From NCBI RefSeq assembly GCF_000014745.1, contig NC_008347.1, forward strand, positions 310,001-374,000: 64,000 bases of DNA. Direction: 5' to 3'. The notes under the pieces were generated by a model, which was not told where the DNA came from, searched no databases, and worked only from the letters and a program-made list of their open reading frames with translations. A program made the translations under genes and the position numbers. Shown piece after piece: positions 18,186-26,881 of this stretch. The stretch's first letter is position 1. Each line of letters begins with the position of its first letter. The stretch is from Maricaulis maris MCS10 (GTDB taxonomy: Bacteria; Pseudomonadota; Alphaproteobacteria; Caulobacterales; Maricaulaceae).

Positions 18186-18865
18186 CCCAACGCGGTCACA
18201 CGCTCGATGATGCCTGGTATCTGGGCTACGCTGCCGGAAGTCTGGCAAGCGAGGCGGAAACAGTGCTTGTCCAGTCACATGTCGAATTGAATTCTGATGC
18301 ACAGGACCGGGTCGAGCAGCTCGACCGCATTGGTGGGGTCCTGCTCGACCGGATGCCGGTCGGGGAAGCGCTCCCATTCAGTGCCGATGAACTTTTGGAA
18401 ATGGCCGACCGGAGTGATCCGTTGCAAGCCGGTGAAAGCGTGTCCGACGAGGCCGCCAATGTCCCTGACGCCCTCGATGGGGTCAATCTGCCGCCGGCCC
18501 TCGCGCAGTATCTCGCCCGCTCGCCGGCCCGCCTGAAATGGGAATTCCTCGGTCCGGGTCTGCGCAAATCCATTTTGTGGCGCGGCAAGGACGGGGAGCG
18601 GCTCTGGTTGCTCAAGGCGCAGCCCGGAGTCGCTATCCCGCATCACGGGCATGCCGGGTCAGAGCTGACTCTCGTGTTGAAGGGCAGCTTCTGGGATGGA
18701 GACCAGGAGTATCGGCGCGGCGATGTCGAAGAGGCCCATGAAGATGTTGAACATGACATTCGGATCGGAACAGGTGGAGAGTGCGTCTGCTTGGCCCTGA
18801 CCCAGGGGAAATTGCGCTTCGAAAGTCCGCTTTTGACGGCTTTTCAGGTCTTTACCGGACTTTGA
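18182..18865 (+). CDS. chrR: ChrR-like cupin anti-sigma factor lacking the zinc-ligand cysteines
   Basis: 227 residues: an N-terminal anti-sigma domain (about 1-85) and a C-terminal cupin (about 110-220). In R. sphaeroides ChrR the anti-sigma domain binds zinc through His6, His31, Cys35 and Cys38 (H-x3-C-x2-C). Here the equivalents read His6 and His33, then Asn37 and Ala40 (HVELNSDA), so both cysteines are gone. The cupin metal site looks intact: H-G-H-A-G-S-E gives HxHx3E, and a later His lies in the EAHED segment. The protein should hold the sigma factor and release it on stress, but without the zinc knuckle in its standard form. Coupled to the sigma gene by ATGA. Confidence 0.85.
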   Translation: MTQRGHTLDDAWYLGYAAGSLASEAETVLVQSHVELNSDAQDRVEQLDRIGGVLLDRMPVGEALPFSADELLEMADRSDPLQAGESVSDEAANVPDALDGVNLPPALAQYLARSPARLKWEFLGPGLRKSILWRGKDGERLWLLKAQPGVAIPHHGHAGSELTLVLKGSFWDGDQEYRRGDVEEAHEDVEHDIRIGTGGECVCLALTQGKLRFESPLLTAFQVFTGL

Positions 18866-18985
18866 CTGCAGCGCTCGCCATGTGCCGGGAATTTCAATGA
18901 GTGACGAAGGCGGGTGCTTGCGCCGTGCGTTTGCGCTACCATCGGTCATCACGTGATTTCGTCAGGTGCCGGGGTGACGGTCAGC

Positions 18986-20029
18986 ATGAGTGTGAAAATG
19001 CGGGCGAACAAGCAGTCCGGAGCGACCATCAAGGACGTGGCGAGCGCGGCAGGCGTGTCCGCCATGACGGTCTCGCGCGTGTTGAACGCTGAGCCGAATG
19101 TTCGTCCGGCCACACGCGAGCGCGTGCAATCGGCAATCCGCGATCTCAACTATCGCCCCAATCTTTCGGCGCGCAATCTGGCGCGGGCCAATGCCTATTT
19201 TATCGGCTTGCTTTATGACAATCCGAGCGCGGGCTATATCAGCGAGTTGTTGATCGGCGCCCTGAACCGCTGTCGCACCTCGGGTTACCATCTCGTTCTT
19301 GAAAGCTGTGATGCGGCAGGGGCCGACTGGTCGAACCAGATCGCTGACATGCTGCGGACGTCGAATTTTGATGGCGTCATCATGCCGCCGCCCGTTTGCG
19401 ATCATGCCGATGTTCTGGCCGCCGTCGATGCCGCCGGTATCCCCTATGTCCGCATTGCGCCGGACACGGATCTGGATCGGGCCCCCTGCATTCTCACCGA
19501 TGACCGCGCCGCGGCGCGCCGAATGACGGACTATCTGATCGAGCTCGGCCATACCCGGATCGGATTTGTGCTCGGGCCGCAAGAACACGGTGCCAGTCGT
19601 GAGCGCCATGCCGGTTTCCTTGAAGGCTTGAGCGCGCACGGCCTGGAAAGTGAGCCGGAACTCATTGCAGAGGGGGCTTTCACTTATAAATCGGGACTGG
19701 AGGCGGCCGAGAAGCTCCTTTCGCTGGCGGACCGACCCACAGCTATTTTCGCGTCCAATGACGACATGGCGGTGGCGGTCATCGCGCTGGCCCACAAGCA
19801 TGCCCTGGATGTGCCCCGCGACCTGACCGTGGTGGGCTTTGACGATACGCAGACAGCCACCGCAATCTGGCCACAGCTGACAACAGTCAGGCAGCCGATT
19901 TCCGACATGTCGAGCGCGGCGATCGAGCTCCTTGCCAGCCATCTCGATGGAGATGCCGGCGCATTGGCCCGGCGAGAAATCCGATCGGAAATCGTGGTTC
20001 GGGACTCATCCGCGGCGCCAACCGGCTAG
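18986..20029 (+). CDS. LacI-family transcriptional regulator
   Basis: 347 residues from the ATG at 18986; an ATG at 18998 and a GTG at 18914 are alternatives. The N-terminal LacI helix-turn-helix is clear (TIKDVASAAGVSAMTVSRVLN), followed by the hinge helix region (NYRPNLSARNLA) and a periplasmic-binding-protein-like sensor domain with FASNDDMAVAVI and VVGFDDTQTATAIWPQLTTVRQP. Such regulators usually repress sugar uptake or catabolic genes. No sugar operon is adjacent and the target is unknown; the nearest candidate is the GPH symporter 7 kb away. Confidence 0.9.
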   Translation: MSVKMRANKQSGATIKDVASAAGVSAMTVSRVLNAEPNVRPATRERVQSAIRDLNYRPNLSARNLARANAYFIGLLYDNPSAGYISELLIGALNRCRTSGYHLVLESCDAAGADWSNQIADMLRTSNFDGVIMPPPVCDHADVLAAVDAAGIPYVRIAPDTDLDRAPCILTDDRAAARRMTDYLIELGHTRIGFVLGPQEHGASRERHAGFLEGLSAHGLESEPELIAEGAFTYKSGLEAAEKLLSLADRPTAIFASNDDMAVAVIALAHKHALDVPRDLTVVGFDDTQTATAIWPQLTTVRQPISDMSSAAIELLASHLDGDAGALARREIRSEIVVRDSSAAPTG

Positions 20030-20158
20030 AATCAACGAACAGTCAGCCGGCCCGGCTGCAGCATCATGTCGATACTGGGCGTGAATCTGGTCAATATCGC
20101 GATTACACTATTTGCGGGACGCAAGGCCGCTAGGGGGCCGAAACTCAGGGAGAGTGAT

Positions 20159-20488
20159 TTGAGCGACTGGAATGAATACCCTGAGATTGATTTGACAATC
20201 ATCCGGGCACTGATTGACGCGGTCGGAATTGAGACCTTTTCCAGCATGCGTGCGCAATTCGTGGCTGATTTGCGGTCCCTGGCCCAAGCCTATCATGAGG
20301 CCTTCGCTCGGTCGGACCTTGCGGCGGCGAGCGCCTCGGCCCACGCCCTGAAAGGCGCAGCGGCCAATATCGGCCTGGTCCGTCTGAGTGCGATTGCCGG
20401 GTCGTTTGAGCAGGAGGCAACCGATCCGGGGCCGTCGCTCGACACGATTCTCGACATGTCCATTGCAAGCCTGAACGACGCGTCCTGA
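20159..20488 (+). CDS. HPt (histidine phosphotransfer) domain protein, HptB-like
   Basis: A 109-residue protein if started at the TTG at 20159, which has a good Shine-Dalgarno (CAGGGAGAG just upstream). An ATG at 20066 would add 31 residues that do not look like the family. The phosphoacceptor motif is H-A-L-K-G-A-A-A-N-I-G with His at residue 62 (93 from the longer start). HPt proteins relay phosphate between hybrid kinases and response regulators. It lies just upstream of a STAS protein, a REC-PP2C phosphatase and an anti-sigma kinase, resembling the Pseudomonas HptB-HsbR-HsbA arrangement. It probably controls the REC domain downstream. Confidence 0.8.
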   Translation: MSDWNEYPEIDLTIIRALIDAVGIETFSSMRAQFVADLRSLAQAYHEAFARSDLAAASASAHALKGAAANIGLVRLSAIAGSFEQEATDPGPSLDTILDMSIASLNDAS

Positions 20489-20533
20489 AGATGGCTGACA
20501 ATCGTGACAGAGCGGGCGCGAAGGGAGAATGGA

Positions 20534-20836
20534 ATGGATTATCGTAGTGATATCCGCGGTGAGCGCATGGTGGTCTCGATCTCGGGCACGCTGACCTTTG
20601 ATGATCATGAGGCATTCCGCCGAATTGTCGGAGAGATTGCGGTGTGTGATGTGCCCACCGTCGAACTGTCCCTTGCCACGACCAAAATGATCGACTCGGC
20701 CGGGATCGGAATGTTGTTGCTGGCCAATGACAAGGCCACCAAGTCCGGCAAGCGGTTGTGCCTGTCCGGCGTGTCAGGGCACGTCGCCAAAGTGATCGAC
20801 CTGTCGAAGATCGATCAACTCATCCCGATCGAATAG
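20534..20836 (+). CDS. STAS-domain anti-anti-sigma factor
   Basis: 100 residues from the ATG at 20534, preceded by AAGGGAGA; a GTG at 20504 would add ten residues. The STAS phosphorylation loop reads TTKMIDSAGIGML, with Ser55 as the expected phosphoacceptor. Proteins of this type (SpoIIAA/RsbV/HsbA) bind the HATPase anti-sigma kinase when unphosphorylated, releasing its partner. Its kinase and phosphatase candidates are the next two genes, 16 bp and about 1.2 kb downstream. Confidence 0.88.
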   Translation: MDYRSDIRGERMVVSISGTLTFDDHEAFRRIVGEIAVCDVPTVELSLATTKMIDSAGIGMLLLANDKATKSGKRLCLSGVSGHVAKVIDLSKIDQLIPIE

Positions 20837-20852
20837 GCGCGGGGCAGGCATT

Positions 20853-22037
20853 ATGGCAGACCACAGTCCCGATCCCGGTACCGAGGACACTGCCACCATC
20901 CTGGTCGTTGATGACCTGAAGTCATCCCGACTTCTGATCGGATCGATTTTGAATGCGGCCGGTTTCAACAACCTGATTTTCGCCTCGGATGGTGTCGAAG
21001 CGCTGGAACTGCTGGAACAGACCCCGGTCGACATGGTCATTCTGGACATCGTGATGCCGCGTAAGGATGGTATCTCGGTGTGTCGCGAAGTGCGCGAGCG
21101 ACTGGGCCTGACCATGCCGATCCTGATCCAGACCAGCCTGCAGGATGCCGACCATCGGGCGACAGCCTTCGATGCCGGCGCCTCGGACATTGTCTCCAAA
21201 CCCATCCATGCCCACGAAATCGTCTCACGCACGCGGCTTCATCTTGAGCGGCGGCGGATGATCGACAGCCTGCAGCGATATCGCCGTCGCATGCAGGACG
21301 AGCTCAGGGCAGCCGAGGCGATGCAGGTCTCCCTGCTCAAATCCGATGACGAGGTCGCGGCGATCGCGGGGCCGCGGCACGCCAGGATGACGACCTTCTA
21401 CAAGGCGTCCAACCAGCTGGGGGGCGATCTGTGGCAGGTGTTCGAAATCGACGAGACCCGCTTCGGCATCTTCATGGTTGACCTGTCTGGCCATGGCGTG
21501 GCGGCGGCGATCAATGCGTTCCGTGTCCACATGCTGGCTGAGGATCGCACGCATGACCGGACCTCGCCCGGCGACTGGCTGACTTCCGTCAACGCCAATC
21601 TGTGCCAGATCCTCCCCGTCGAACACTTTGCGACAGCCTTCTATGGCGTGGTCGACATTGCCCGGGGCCGCATCGAATACGCCGCGGCCGGGGCGCCACC
21701 GCCGATCCTGCTGGATCGAGAGGGTGGTTGGCGGCTGATCGATGGGTCCGGGGTCATTCTCGGTTGTTCTGAGGGTGCGCGTTATGAGACCCACTCGACC
21801 CCGATCCGCCAAGGCGATCGGATATTCTTCTACAGCGATGCCCTGTATGAGAAATTTGATGAACCGGACAAGTCTCTGGAGGCGGTTGAGCTGGTGGCTC
21901 ACGCGCGCGCCGTATTGGGTTCGGTGTCCGGTCAGGGTTTCCATGAAGCGCTAATCGCGCGAATTTTCGATGACCCGGACGCCGATTGTCGAGACGATCT
22001 GACGCTGATCCTGCTGGAGGTTGCGGGTGATGGGTGA
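20853..22037 (+). CDS. Response regulator with PP2C/SpoIIE-type phosphatase domain (RsbU/HsbR-like)
   Basis: 394 residues. A receiver domain occupies about 14-130, with acidic Asp20/Asp21, phosphoacceptor Asp65 (MVILDIVMP) and Lys116 (VSKP). A helical linker (about 130-165) leads to a PP2C-like SpoIIE domain with metal-binding motifs GGDLWQ, FMVDLSGHGVAAA and DDLTLILLE. The expected job is dephosphorylation of the STAS protein when the receiver is phosphorylated, possibly through the HPt protein upstream. It overlaps the following kinase gene by 8 bp. In HsbR of Pseudomonas the phosphatase and kinase domains are fused; here they are two proteins. Confidence 0.9.
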   Translation: MADHSPDPGTEDTATILVVDDLKSSRLLIGSILNAAGFNNLIFASDGVEALELLEQTPVDMVILDIVMPRKDGISVCREVRERLGLTMPILIQTSLQDADHRATAFDAGASDIVSKPIHAHEIVSRTRLHLERRRMIDSLQRYRRRMQDELRAAEAMQVSLLKSDDEVAAIAGPRHARMTTFYKASNQLGGDLWQVFEIDETRFGIFMVDLSGHGVAAAINAFRVHMLAEDRTHDRTSPGDWLTSVNANLCQILPVEHFATAFYGVVDIARGRIEYAAAGAPPPILLDREGGWRLIDGSGVILGCSEGARYETHSTPIRQGDRIFFYSDALYEKFDEPDKSLEAVELVAHARAVLGSVSGQGFHEALIARIFDDPDADCRDDLTLILLEVAGDG

Positions 22038-22893
22038 CGGGCGACCCTTGCCATCAGGGGCGGACGTGATCTGGGTCCGGCTTGTTGCCAGCCCGGTCGC
22101 GGACGCGGTCCGCCGCGACCTGGCGTCGCGCTTTGGTGATGCCGTGGTCACGACGCCGGATCTGCCGACCGGTGTGACCGTTGGCCTGGTCATTGTTGAT
22201 GATGCGAACCAGGCCGCTATCGGCCTGGCGGCGACCCGGAATGCCGGCGCACAGCAATCGATTCTGATCAAATCGGGACATGAGCCCCACGGCCGCGCGG
22301 ATTTCGTCCTGTCGTCTGATGTCGATTTGAATACGGTGACGTCGGTGGTGACTGCGGCCAAGGACTTTCATGATCAGGTGATGAGTTTGCGGTCTGAGGT
22401 CGCGCGCCGCAAATCAGCGGTTGGCACGATACTGCGCGGCGAGTTTGTTCTGAGAACCCTCGACGAAGCCCGTAATCTGGCGACCATGATCGCGCATGCC
22501 TGTCCGAATTCAGACCTGGTGGCGATCGGTCTCCAGGAATTGCTGATCAACGCCGTTGAGCATGGCAATCTTGAGATCGATGCGGACATGAAGCAGGCCC
22601 TGCTGATGGCCGGAAACTGGCGCGAAGAAGTCGAGTCCCGTCTGCAGGATCCACAATATGCAGATCGGACAGTCACGCTGTCCTTCCAGCGCAGCGCCCG
22701 TCTCATCTCAATGACCGTGCAGGACGAAGGCGCAGGATTTGACCATGAGCAGTATAGTTCGACGGTTGCTGAGGCGACCGGCTACCGCGGGCGCGGGATC
22801 GCCATGGCCCGGGATCTTTCCTTCTCGTCATTGACCTATCTGGGCGCCGGCAATGTCGTCGAAGCGACAATCATCCTGGAACCCGAGGACTGA
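22030..22893 (+). CDS. HATPase anti-sigma/serine kinase with N-terminal receiver-like domain
   Basis: 287 residues from the ATG at 22030, 9 bp after GGAGG (22016-22020). The C-terminal HATPase_c_2 domain has the N-box (E170, N174, H178 in QELLINAVEHGN), G1 (DEGAGFD at 232-238) and G2 (GRGIAMA at 254-260), as in RsbW/SpoIIAB kinases. The first ~115 residues have alternating beta-alpha character (LVIVDDANQAA) suggestive of a degenerate receiver, but I see no complete phosphoacceptor set; this is a weak inference. It should phosphorylate the STAS protein and/or sequester an output partner. No sigma factor gene for it lies in the window. Confidence 0.82.
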   Translation: MGDGRPLPSGADVIWVRLVASPVADAVRRDLASRFGDAVVTTPDLPTGVTVGLVIVDDANQAAIGLAATRNAGAQQSILIKSGHEPHGRADFVLSSDVDLNTVTSVVTAAKDFHDQVMSLRSEVARRKSAVGTILRGEFVLRTLDEARNLATMIAHACPNSDLVAIGLQELLINAVEHGNLEIDADMKQALLMAGNWREEVESRLQDPQYADRTVTLSFQRSARLISMTVQDEGAGFDHEQYSSTVAEATGYRGRGIAMARDLSFSSLTYLGAGNVVEATIILEPED

Positions 22894-23052
22894 CGACCGG
22901 GGCGATCGACCGCTGACGCTGAAAACTTCCCAAAAGATACGAATATTCGCCCGTTCAGCTAGGGTTCAGTCGCGATATCCATTAGTCTGCACAAGACCAG
23001 ACGTGATTGCCGGATCGCAGGGGCGGTCCACACTGTCTGGAGGGGGAAATTG

Positions 23053-23955
23053 ATGAAAACCCAAATCTTCGCAAGTGTGGTCACGGTAGCGCTTCTCGCC
23101 AGCCCGGCGATCGCCCAGGACTTCTCGGCGCCGGCAACCTTCGGAACCGTCAATCTGAGCTCCGGATTCACGCCGGACCCGTACAATGTGACCCTGACCT
23201 CCGGCGGCCAGTTGCGCGCCAGCAACCTGTCGAGCAGCTGTCGTGGCTGGATCGCCAATGCGCCCGATTTTTCAGTCTTCTACGAAGCCGGGAACATGTT
23301 TGACCTGACCATCGGCGCGGTCTCGAACACCGACACCACGCTCGTCGTCAACGGCCCGGATACCAGCTGGTATTGCGATGATGACAGCGGTGAAGGCCTC
23401 AATCCGAGCATGACCTTCTCCAATCCGGCCTCCGGACGCTACGACATCTGGGTCGGTTCCTACTCGGAAGGCGATTATGCCCAGGCAACCTTGTCGATCT
23501 CCGAGCTCGGACTTGCCGGTGGCGCCACGCCGCAGCCATCCTCTCGCGGTATCGACTGGTCTCTGGCCGCCAATTTCGGCTCTGCCAATCTGCGCGGCGG
23601 TTTCACGCCCGATCCGTACCGTGTGAACATCATTTCCGGTGGCGGTTTCCGCGCTGACTCGGTTCGCTCCGGCTGTGCCGGTTGGGTCTCTGCGGCTCCG
23701 GATTTCGAACTCAATTTCACGGCCGGTTCGCTGCCCCTGATCCTGTCGGCAGCGTCGAGCTCGGACACGACCATCCTGGTCAATGATCCCAACGGCAACT
23801 GGCACTGCAATGATGATGGCGGCAATGCCGGTCTGAACCCGGCGCTGACCTTCAACAATGCGGCCTCCGGTACCTATGACATCTGGATCGGTTCCTACAG
23901 CCAGGGCGGGGGTACCGAAGCGACCCTGTCGATTTCCGAGCTGTACAGCGAATAA
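23053..23955 (+). CDS. Secreted protein made of two ~130-residue pre-peptidase-like repeats
   Basis: 300 residues. A classic signal peptide is followed by cleavage after ALLASPAIA. The mature protein consists of two homologous units (about 22-150 and 163-300). Each unit has FG-x-x-N-L-x-x-G-F-T-P-D-P-Y, a Cys-x-Gly-Trp, an S-x-T-D-T-T block, a W-x-C-x-D-D motif and Y-D-I-W-x-G-S-Y-S. The Cys pair per unit suggests one disulfide each. Acidic D-D clusters may bind calcium. Similar units occur attached to secreted peptidases, but no catalytic domain is present here. The ATG at 23053 has GGAGGGGG upstream, and a strong terminator follows, so it is a single transcription unit. Function unknown. 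Confidence 0.8.
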   Translation: MKTQIFASVVTVALLASPAIAQDFSAPATFGTVNLSSGFTPDPYNVTLTSGGQLRASNLSSSCRGWIANAPDFSVFYEAGNMFDLTIGAVSNTDTTLVVNGPDTSWYCDDDSGEGLNPSMTFSNPASGRYDIWVGSYSEGDYAQATLSISELGLAGGATPQPSSRGIDWSLAANFGSANLRGGFTPDPYRVNIISGGGFRADSVRSGCAGWVSAAPDFELNFTAGSLPLILSAASSSDTTILVNDPNGNWHCNDDGGNAGLNPALTFNNAASGTYDIWIGSYSQGGGTEATLSISELYSE

Positions 23956-23973
23956 CTGATCGCTGATCCCTTG

Positions 23974-24007
23974 AAAGGGCGGCCGTTGGAAAACGGTCGC
24001 CCTTTTT
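23974..24007 (+). terminator. Rho-independent terminator after the two-repeat secreted protein
   Basis: Fourteen-base arms AAAGGGCGGCCGTT (23974-23987) and AACGGTCGCCCTTT (23992-24005) pair with one G-T wobble across a 4-nt loop, and a T-run follows. Well placed 18 bp after the stop codon. Confidence 0.9.
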
Positions 24008-24059
24008 CTGTCCGGCGTTCCGGTCTATGGCTTTGAGAGGTCATTTGGGCGGGTTCTTC

Positions 24060-25220
24060 ATGCGTATCTTCCTTGGCATCTTGCTGGCGGTCATCCTGGT
24101 GGCCGGCGGCTTTGTCTTCTTCATTCTCCCGGCGCGGATTGATGCCGACATGAATGTGGTCCGGCCGCACGCGGCCTATACGCCGAGCGCCGAGGCCGAG
24201 GCGCTGCACGCGACCCTGCCGGTCGCCGACCTTCATTCCGACATGCTGTTGTGGATGCGTGACCCGACTCGCTGGAATGACCGCGGTCATACCGACCTGC
24301 CGCGCCTGCGCGCCGGCGGTGTGGCGCTGCAGGTCTTTGCCAGCGTCACCAAGACCCCGTCCGGCCAGAACTATGACAGCAACACGGCCGACAGTGACGA
24401 CATCACCGCCCTTGCCATTGTCCAGCGCTGGCCGATCCGGACCTGGAGTTCGATCCTGGAACGCGCGGTCTATCATGCCGACCGGCTGAACCGTCTTGCC
24501 GAGCGGGATGACAGTTTCACGGTCGTCAGGACGCGCGCCGACCTGGAAGCGGTGCTGGCTGCCCGGGAGACCGACCCGACGGCGCTGGCCGGCCTGCTGG
24601 AGACCGAAGGCGCCCATCCGCTCGAGGGTGATATCGCCAATATCGATGTGCTCTGGGATGCCGGCTATCGCATGTTCGGCCTGCAGCATTTCTTCGACAA
24701 TGAGCTCGGCGGCTCGCTGCACGGGGTCTCGAATGCCGGGCTGACGGATTTCGGCCGCGACGTCATCCGCCGCATGGATGAGCGCGGCCTGATCATCGAT
24801 GTCGCCCACTCCTCGCCGCAAGTCGTCGAGGAGGTGCTGGCCATGACGAATAGCCCGCTCGTGGTCTCCCATACCGGCGTGCACGGCCATTGCGAGGTCA
24901 AGCGCAATATCCCTGACGCCCTGATGCAGCGCATCGCCGCCGGCGGCGGGCTGATCGGCATCGGTTTCTGGGCCGATGTGACCTGCGACGACAGCCCCGA
25001 AGGCGTCGCCGCCACCCTGCTGGCCGCCATCGACCTGGTCGGCATCGACCATGTCGCCCTCGGCTCGGACTATGACGGCACCGTCACCACCACTTTCGAC
25101 GCCTCGGAATATGTCGTCCTGACTGACCGCTTGCTGGATGCCGGCCTGAGCGCCGATGAGGTTGGGCAGGTGATGGGTGGCAATACGATCCGTTTCTTCC
25201 TGGAGAATCTGCCGCAATAG
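24060..25220 (+). CDS. Membrane dipeptidase (peptidase M19 family)
   Basis: 386 residues from the ATG at 24060 (an ATG at 24027 is possible but has no ribosome site). An N-terminal hydrophobic segment (about 5-28) anchors or exports the enzyme. The zinc ligands of the renal-dipeptidase family are visible: H-x-D in VADLHSD, the bridging Glu in LETEGAHP, and His in DVAHSS and VSHTG. The C-terminal GSDYDG and GGNTIRFF motifs are also standard. It hydrolyses dipeptides, probably with D- or dehydro-residues, in the periplasm. It converges on leuB with only 15 bp between the stops. Confidence 0.92.
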   Translation: MRIFLGILLAVILVAGGFVFFILPARIDADMNVVRPHAAYTPSAEAEALHATLPVADLHSDMLLWMRDPTRWNDRGHTDLPRLRAGGVALQVFASVTKTPSGQNYDSNTADSDDITALAIVQRWPIRTWSSILERAVYHADRLNRLAERDDSFTVVRTRADLEAVLAARETDPTALAGLLETEGAHPLEGDIANIDVLWDAGYRMFGLQHFFDNELGGSLHGVSNAGLTDFGRDVIRRMDERGLIIDVAHSSPQVVEEVLAMTNSPLVVSHTGVHGHCEVKRNIPDALMQRIAAGGGLIGIGFWADVTCDDSPEGVAATLLAAIDLVGIDHVALGSDYDGTVTTTFDASEYVVLTDRLLDAGLSADEVGQVMGGNTIRFFLENLPQ

Positions 25221-25235
25221 CCAGGCTGGCGACAG

Positions 25236-26297
25236 TTACTCCGCCGCCACCGCCTCGGCTTCCAGACGTTCGACCAGTTTTACCCCGGCTTGCGAGCAGG
25301 ACAGGGATCCGCCCAGATCGCCGGTCCATTCGCCCGCCTCGTGCATCGTGTTGATGGCATCGCGGATGCGCCCCGCCGCCGCCGTCTCGCCCAGGCTTTC
25401 CAGCAATTGCGCCACCGCTTCGATGGCGCCGAACGGGTTGGCCTTGTCCTGGCCGGCTATGTCGGGGGCCGAGCCGTGGATGGGTTCGAAGAGGCCGGGT
25501 TTGTTTTCGCCCAGCGAGGCCGAGCCCAAAAGGCCGATCGAGCCGGGCAGCATGGAGGCTTCGTCGGAGAGGATGTCGCCGAACATGTTCTCGGTGACGA
25601 TGACGTCAAAGCTCGCCGGGGCGCGCAGCATGTGCATGGCGGCGGCGTCGACATACATGTGGTCGAGTTCGATATCGGGGAAGTCGCGGGCGCCCATCTC
25701 GGTGACGACATCGCGCCACAGGCGGCTGGTTTCCAGCACATTGGCCTTGTCGACCGAGGTCAGCTTGCCGCGCCGCAGGCGGGCCTGCTCAAAGGCGATG
25801 CGGGCGACCCGTTCGATCTCGCCGCGTGAATAGGTGCATTTGTCGCTGGCGCTGTCGGCGGAGCGTTCGCGTGTCCCGAAATAGATGCCGCCGGTCAGTT
25901 CGCGCACGATCAGCACATCGGTTCCGGCGACCAGGTCAGGGCGCAGGGGCGATTTGCCCGCGAGCGCCGGGTGCACAGCCGCCGGGCGCAGATTGGCATA
26001 GACGCCGAGCGCCTTGCGCAGGGCCAGAAGCCCGGCTTCGGGGCGGGCGTCGGCCCGGTCCCATTTGGGACCGCCGACCGCGCCGAGGAAAATGGCATCG
26101 CTGGCCTGGCAGGTTTTCAGTGTCGCCTCGGTCAGCGGTTCGCCGAACTCATCAATCGAGGCGCCGCCGAAAGCGCAGGTCGCAAATTCGATCCGGAAGC
26201 CCTCAAGGGCCGCGACATGCTCCAGCACGGCGCGGGCCACGGCGGTGATTTCCGGCCCGATCCCGTCGCCGGGCAAAAGGGTGATGCGATAGGTCAT
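25236..26297 (-). CDS. leuB: 3-isopropylmalate dehydrogenase
   Basis: 353 residues. Oxidises and decarboxylates (2R,3S)-3-isopropylmalate to 2-oxoisocaproate with NAD+, the last dedicated oxidation step of leucine synthesis. Motifs: LLPGDGIGPEI at the N-terminus, RELTGGIYFG, VTENMFGDILSDEASM and HGSAPDIAG. The ATG at 26297 overlaps the leuD stop by 4 bp (ATGA), so the upstream frame extension is not used. It is the last gene of the nine-gene branched-chain superoperon. Confidence 0.96.
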   Translation of the reverse strand: MTYRITLLPGDGIGPEITAVARAVLEHVAALEGFRIEFATCAFGGASIDEFGEPLTEATLKTCQASDAIFLGAVGGPKWDRADARPEAGLLALRKALGVYANLRPAAVHPALAGKSPLRPDLVAGTDVLIVRELTGGIYFGTRERSADSASDKCTYSRGEIERVARIAFEQARLRRGKLTSVDKANVLETSRLWRDVVTEMGARDFPDIELDHMYVDAAAMHMLRAPASFDVIVTENMFGDILSDEASMLPGSIGLLGSASLGENKPGLFEPIHGSAPDIAGQDKANPFGAIEAVAQLLESLGETAAAGRIRDAINTMHEAGEWTGDLGGSLSCSQAGVKLVERLEAEAVAAE

Positions 26298-26881
26298 GCG
26301 TGGTCGGCCTCGTATGCGTCGATCGCGTCGGCATGTCCCATCAGGAAGCCGAGCGGGTCCGTGCCTTCCATCAGGCAGTGTTTGGCAAAGGGTTCGATGG
26401 CGAAGTCGAAGCTGGGACCATTGCCCAGATCGACATGCTGGCTGGCGAGGTCGATCCTGATCGACACGCCGGGATTGGCCAGCAGCCATTTGTGGGCGGC
26501 TTCCGGTGCCATGATCGGCAGCAGGCCGTTGCGGGCTGAATTGGAGCGGAAAATGTCGGCAAACTCGCTGGAAATGACGGCACGAAAGCCGAAATCATGC
26601 AGCGCCCAGGGCGCGTGTTCCCGTGATGATCCACAGCCGAAATTGCGTCCCGCGACCAGGACACTGCATTGGGCCGTATCGAGGCTGTTCAGCGATACCG
26701 CTTCGAGCGGCTTGCCATCGCCATCATAGCGCCAGTCATGGAAGGCCAGCTTGCCCAGCCCGTCCCGCGTGGTCGTGGTCAGGAAACGGGCGGGGATAAT
26801 CTGGTCGGTATCAATGTCTTCCTGGTCGATCACGAAGGTGCGGCTGTCGATCTGGCGGATATCGTCCTTTTGATCAGGCAT
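26294..26881 (-). CDS. leuD: 3-isopropylmalate dehydratase small subunit
   Basis: 195 residues. With LeuC it isomerises 2- to 3-isopropylmalate. The swivelling domain carries the signature [17 protein letters not shown] (about 79-95) and the [10 protein letters not shown] segment near the N-terminus. It overlaps leuC by 8 bp and leuB by 4 bp, indicating translational coupling through the end of the operon. Confidence 0.96.
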   Translation of the reverse strand: MPDQKDDIRQIDSRTFVIDQEDIDTDQIIPARFLTTTTRDGLGKLAFHDWRYDGDGKPLEAVSLNSLDTAQCSVLVAGRNFGCGSSREHAPWALHDFGFRAVISSEFADIFRSNSARNGLLPIMAPEAAHKWLLANPGVSIRIDLASQHVDLGNGPSFDFAIEPFAKHCLMEGTDPLGFLMGHADAIDAYEADHA

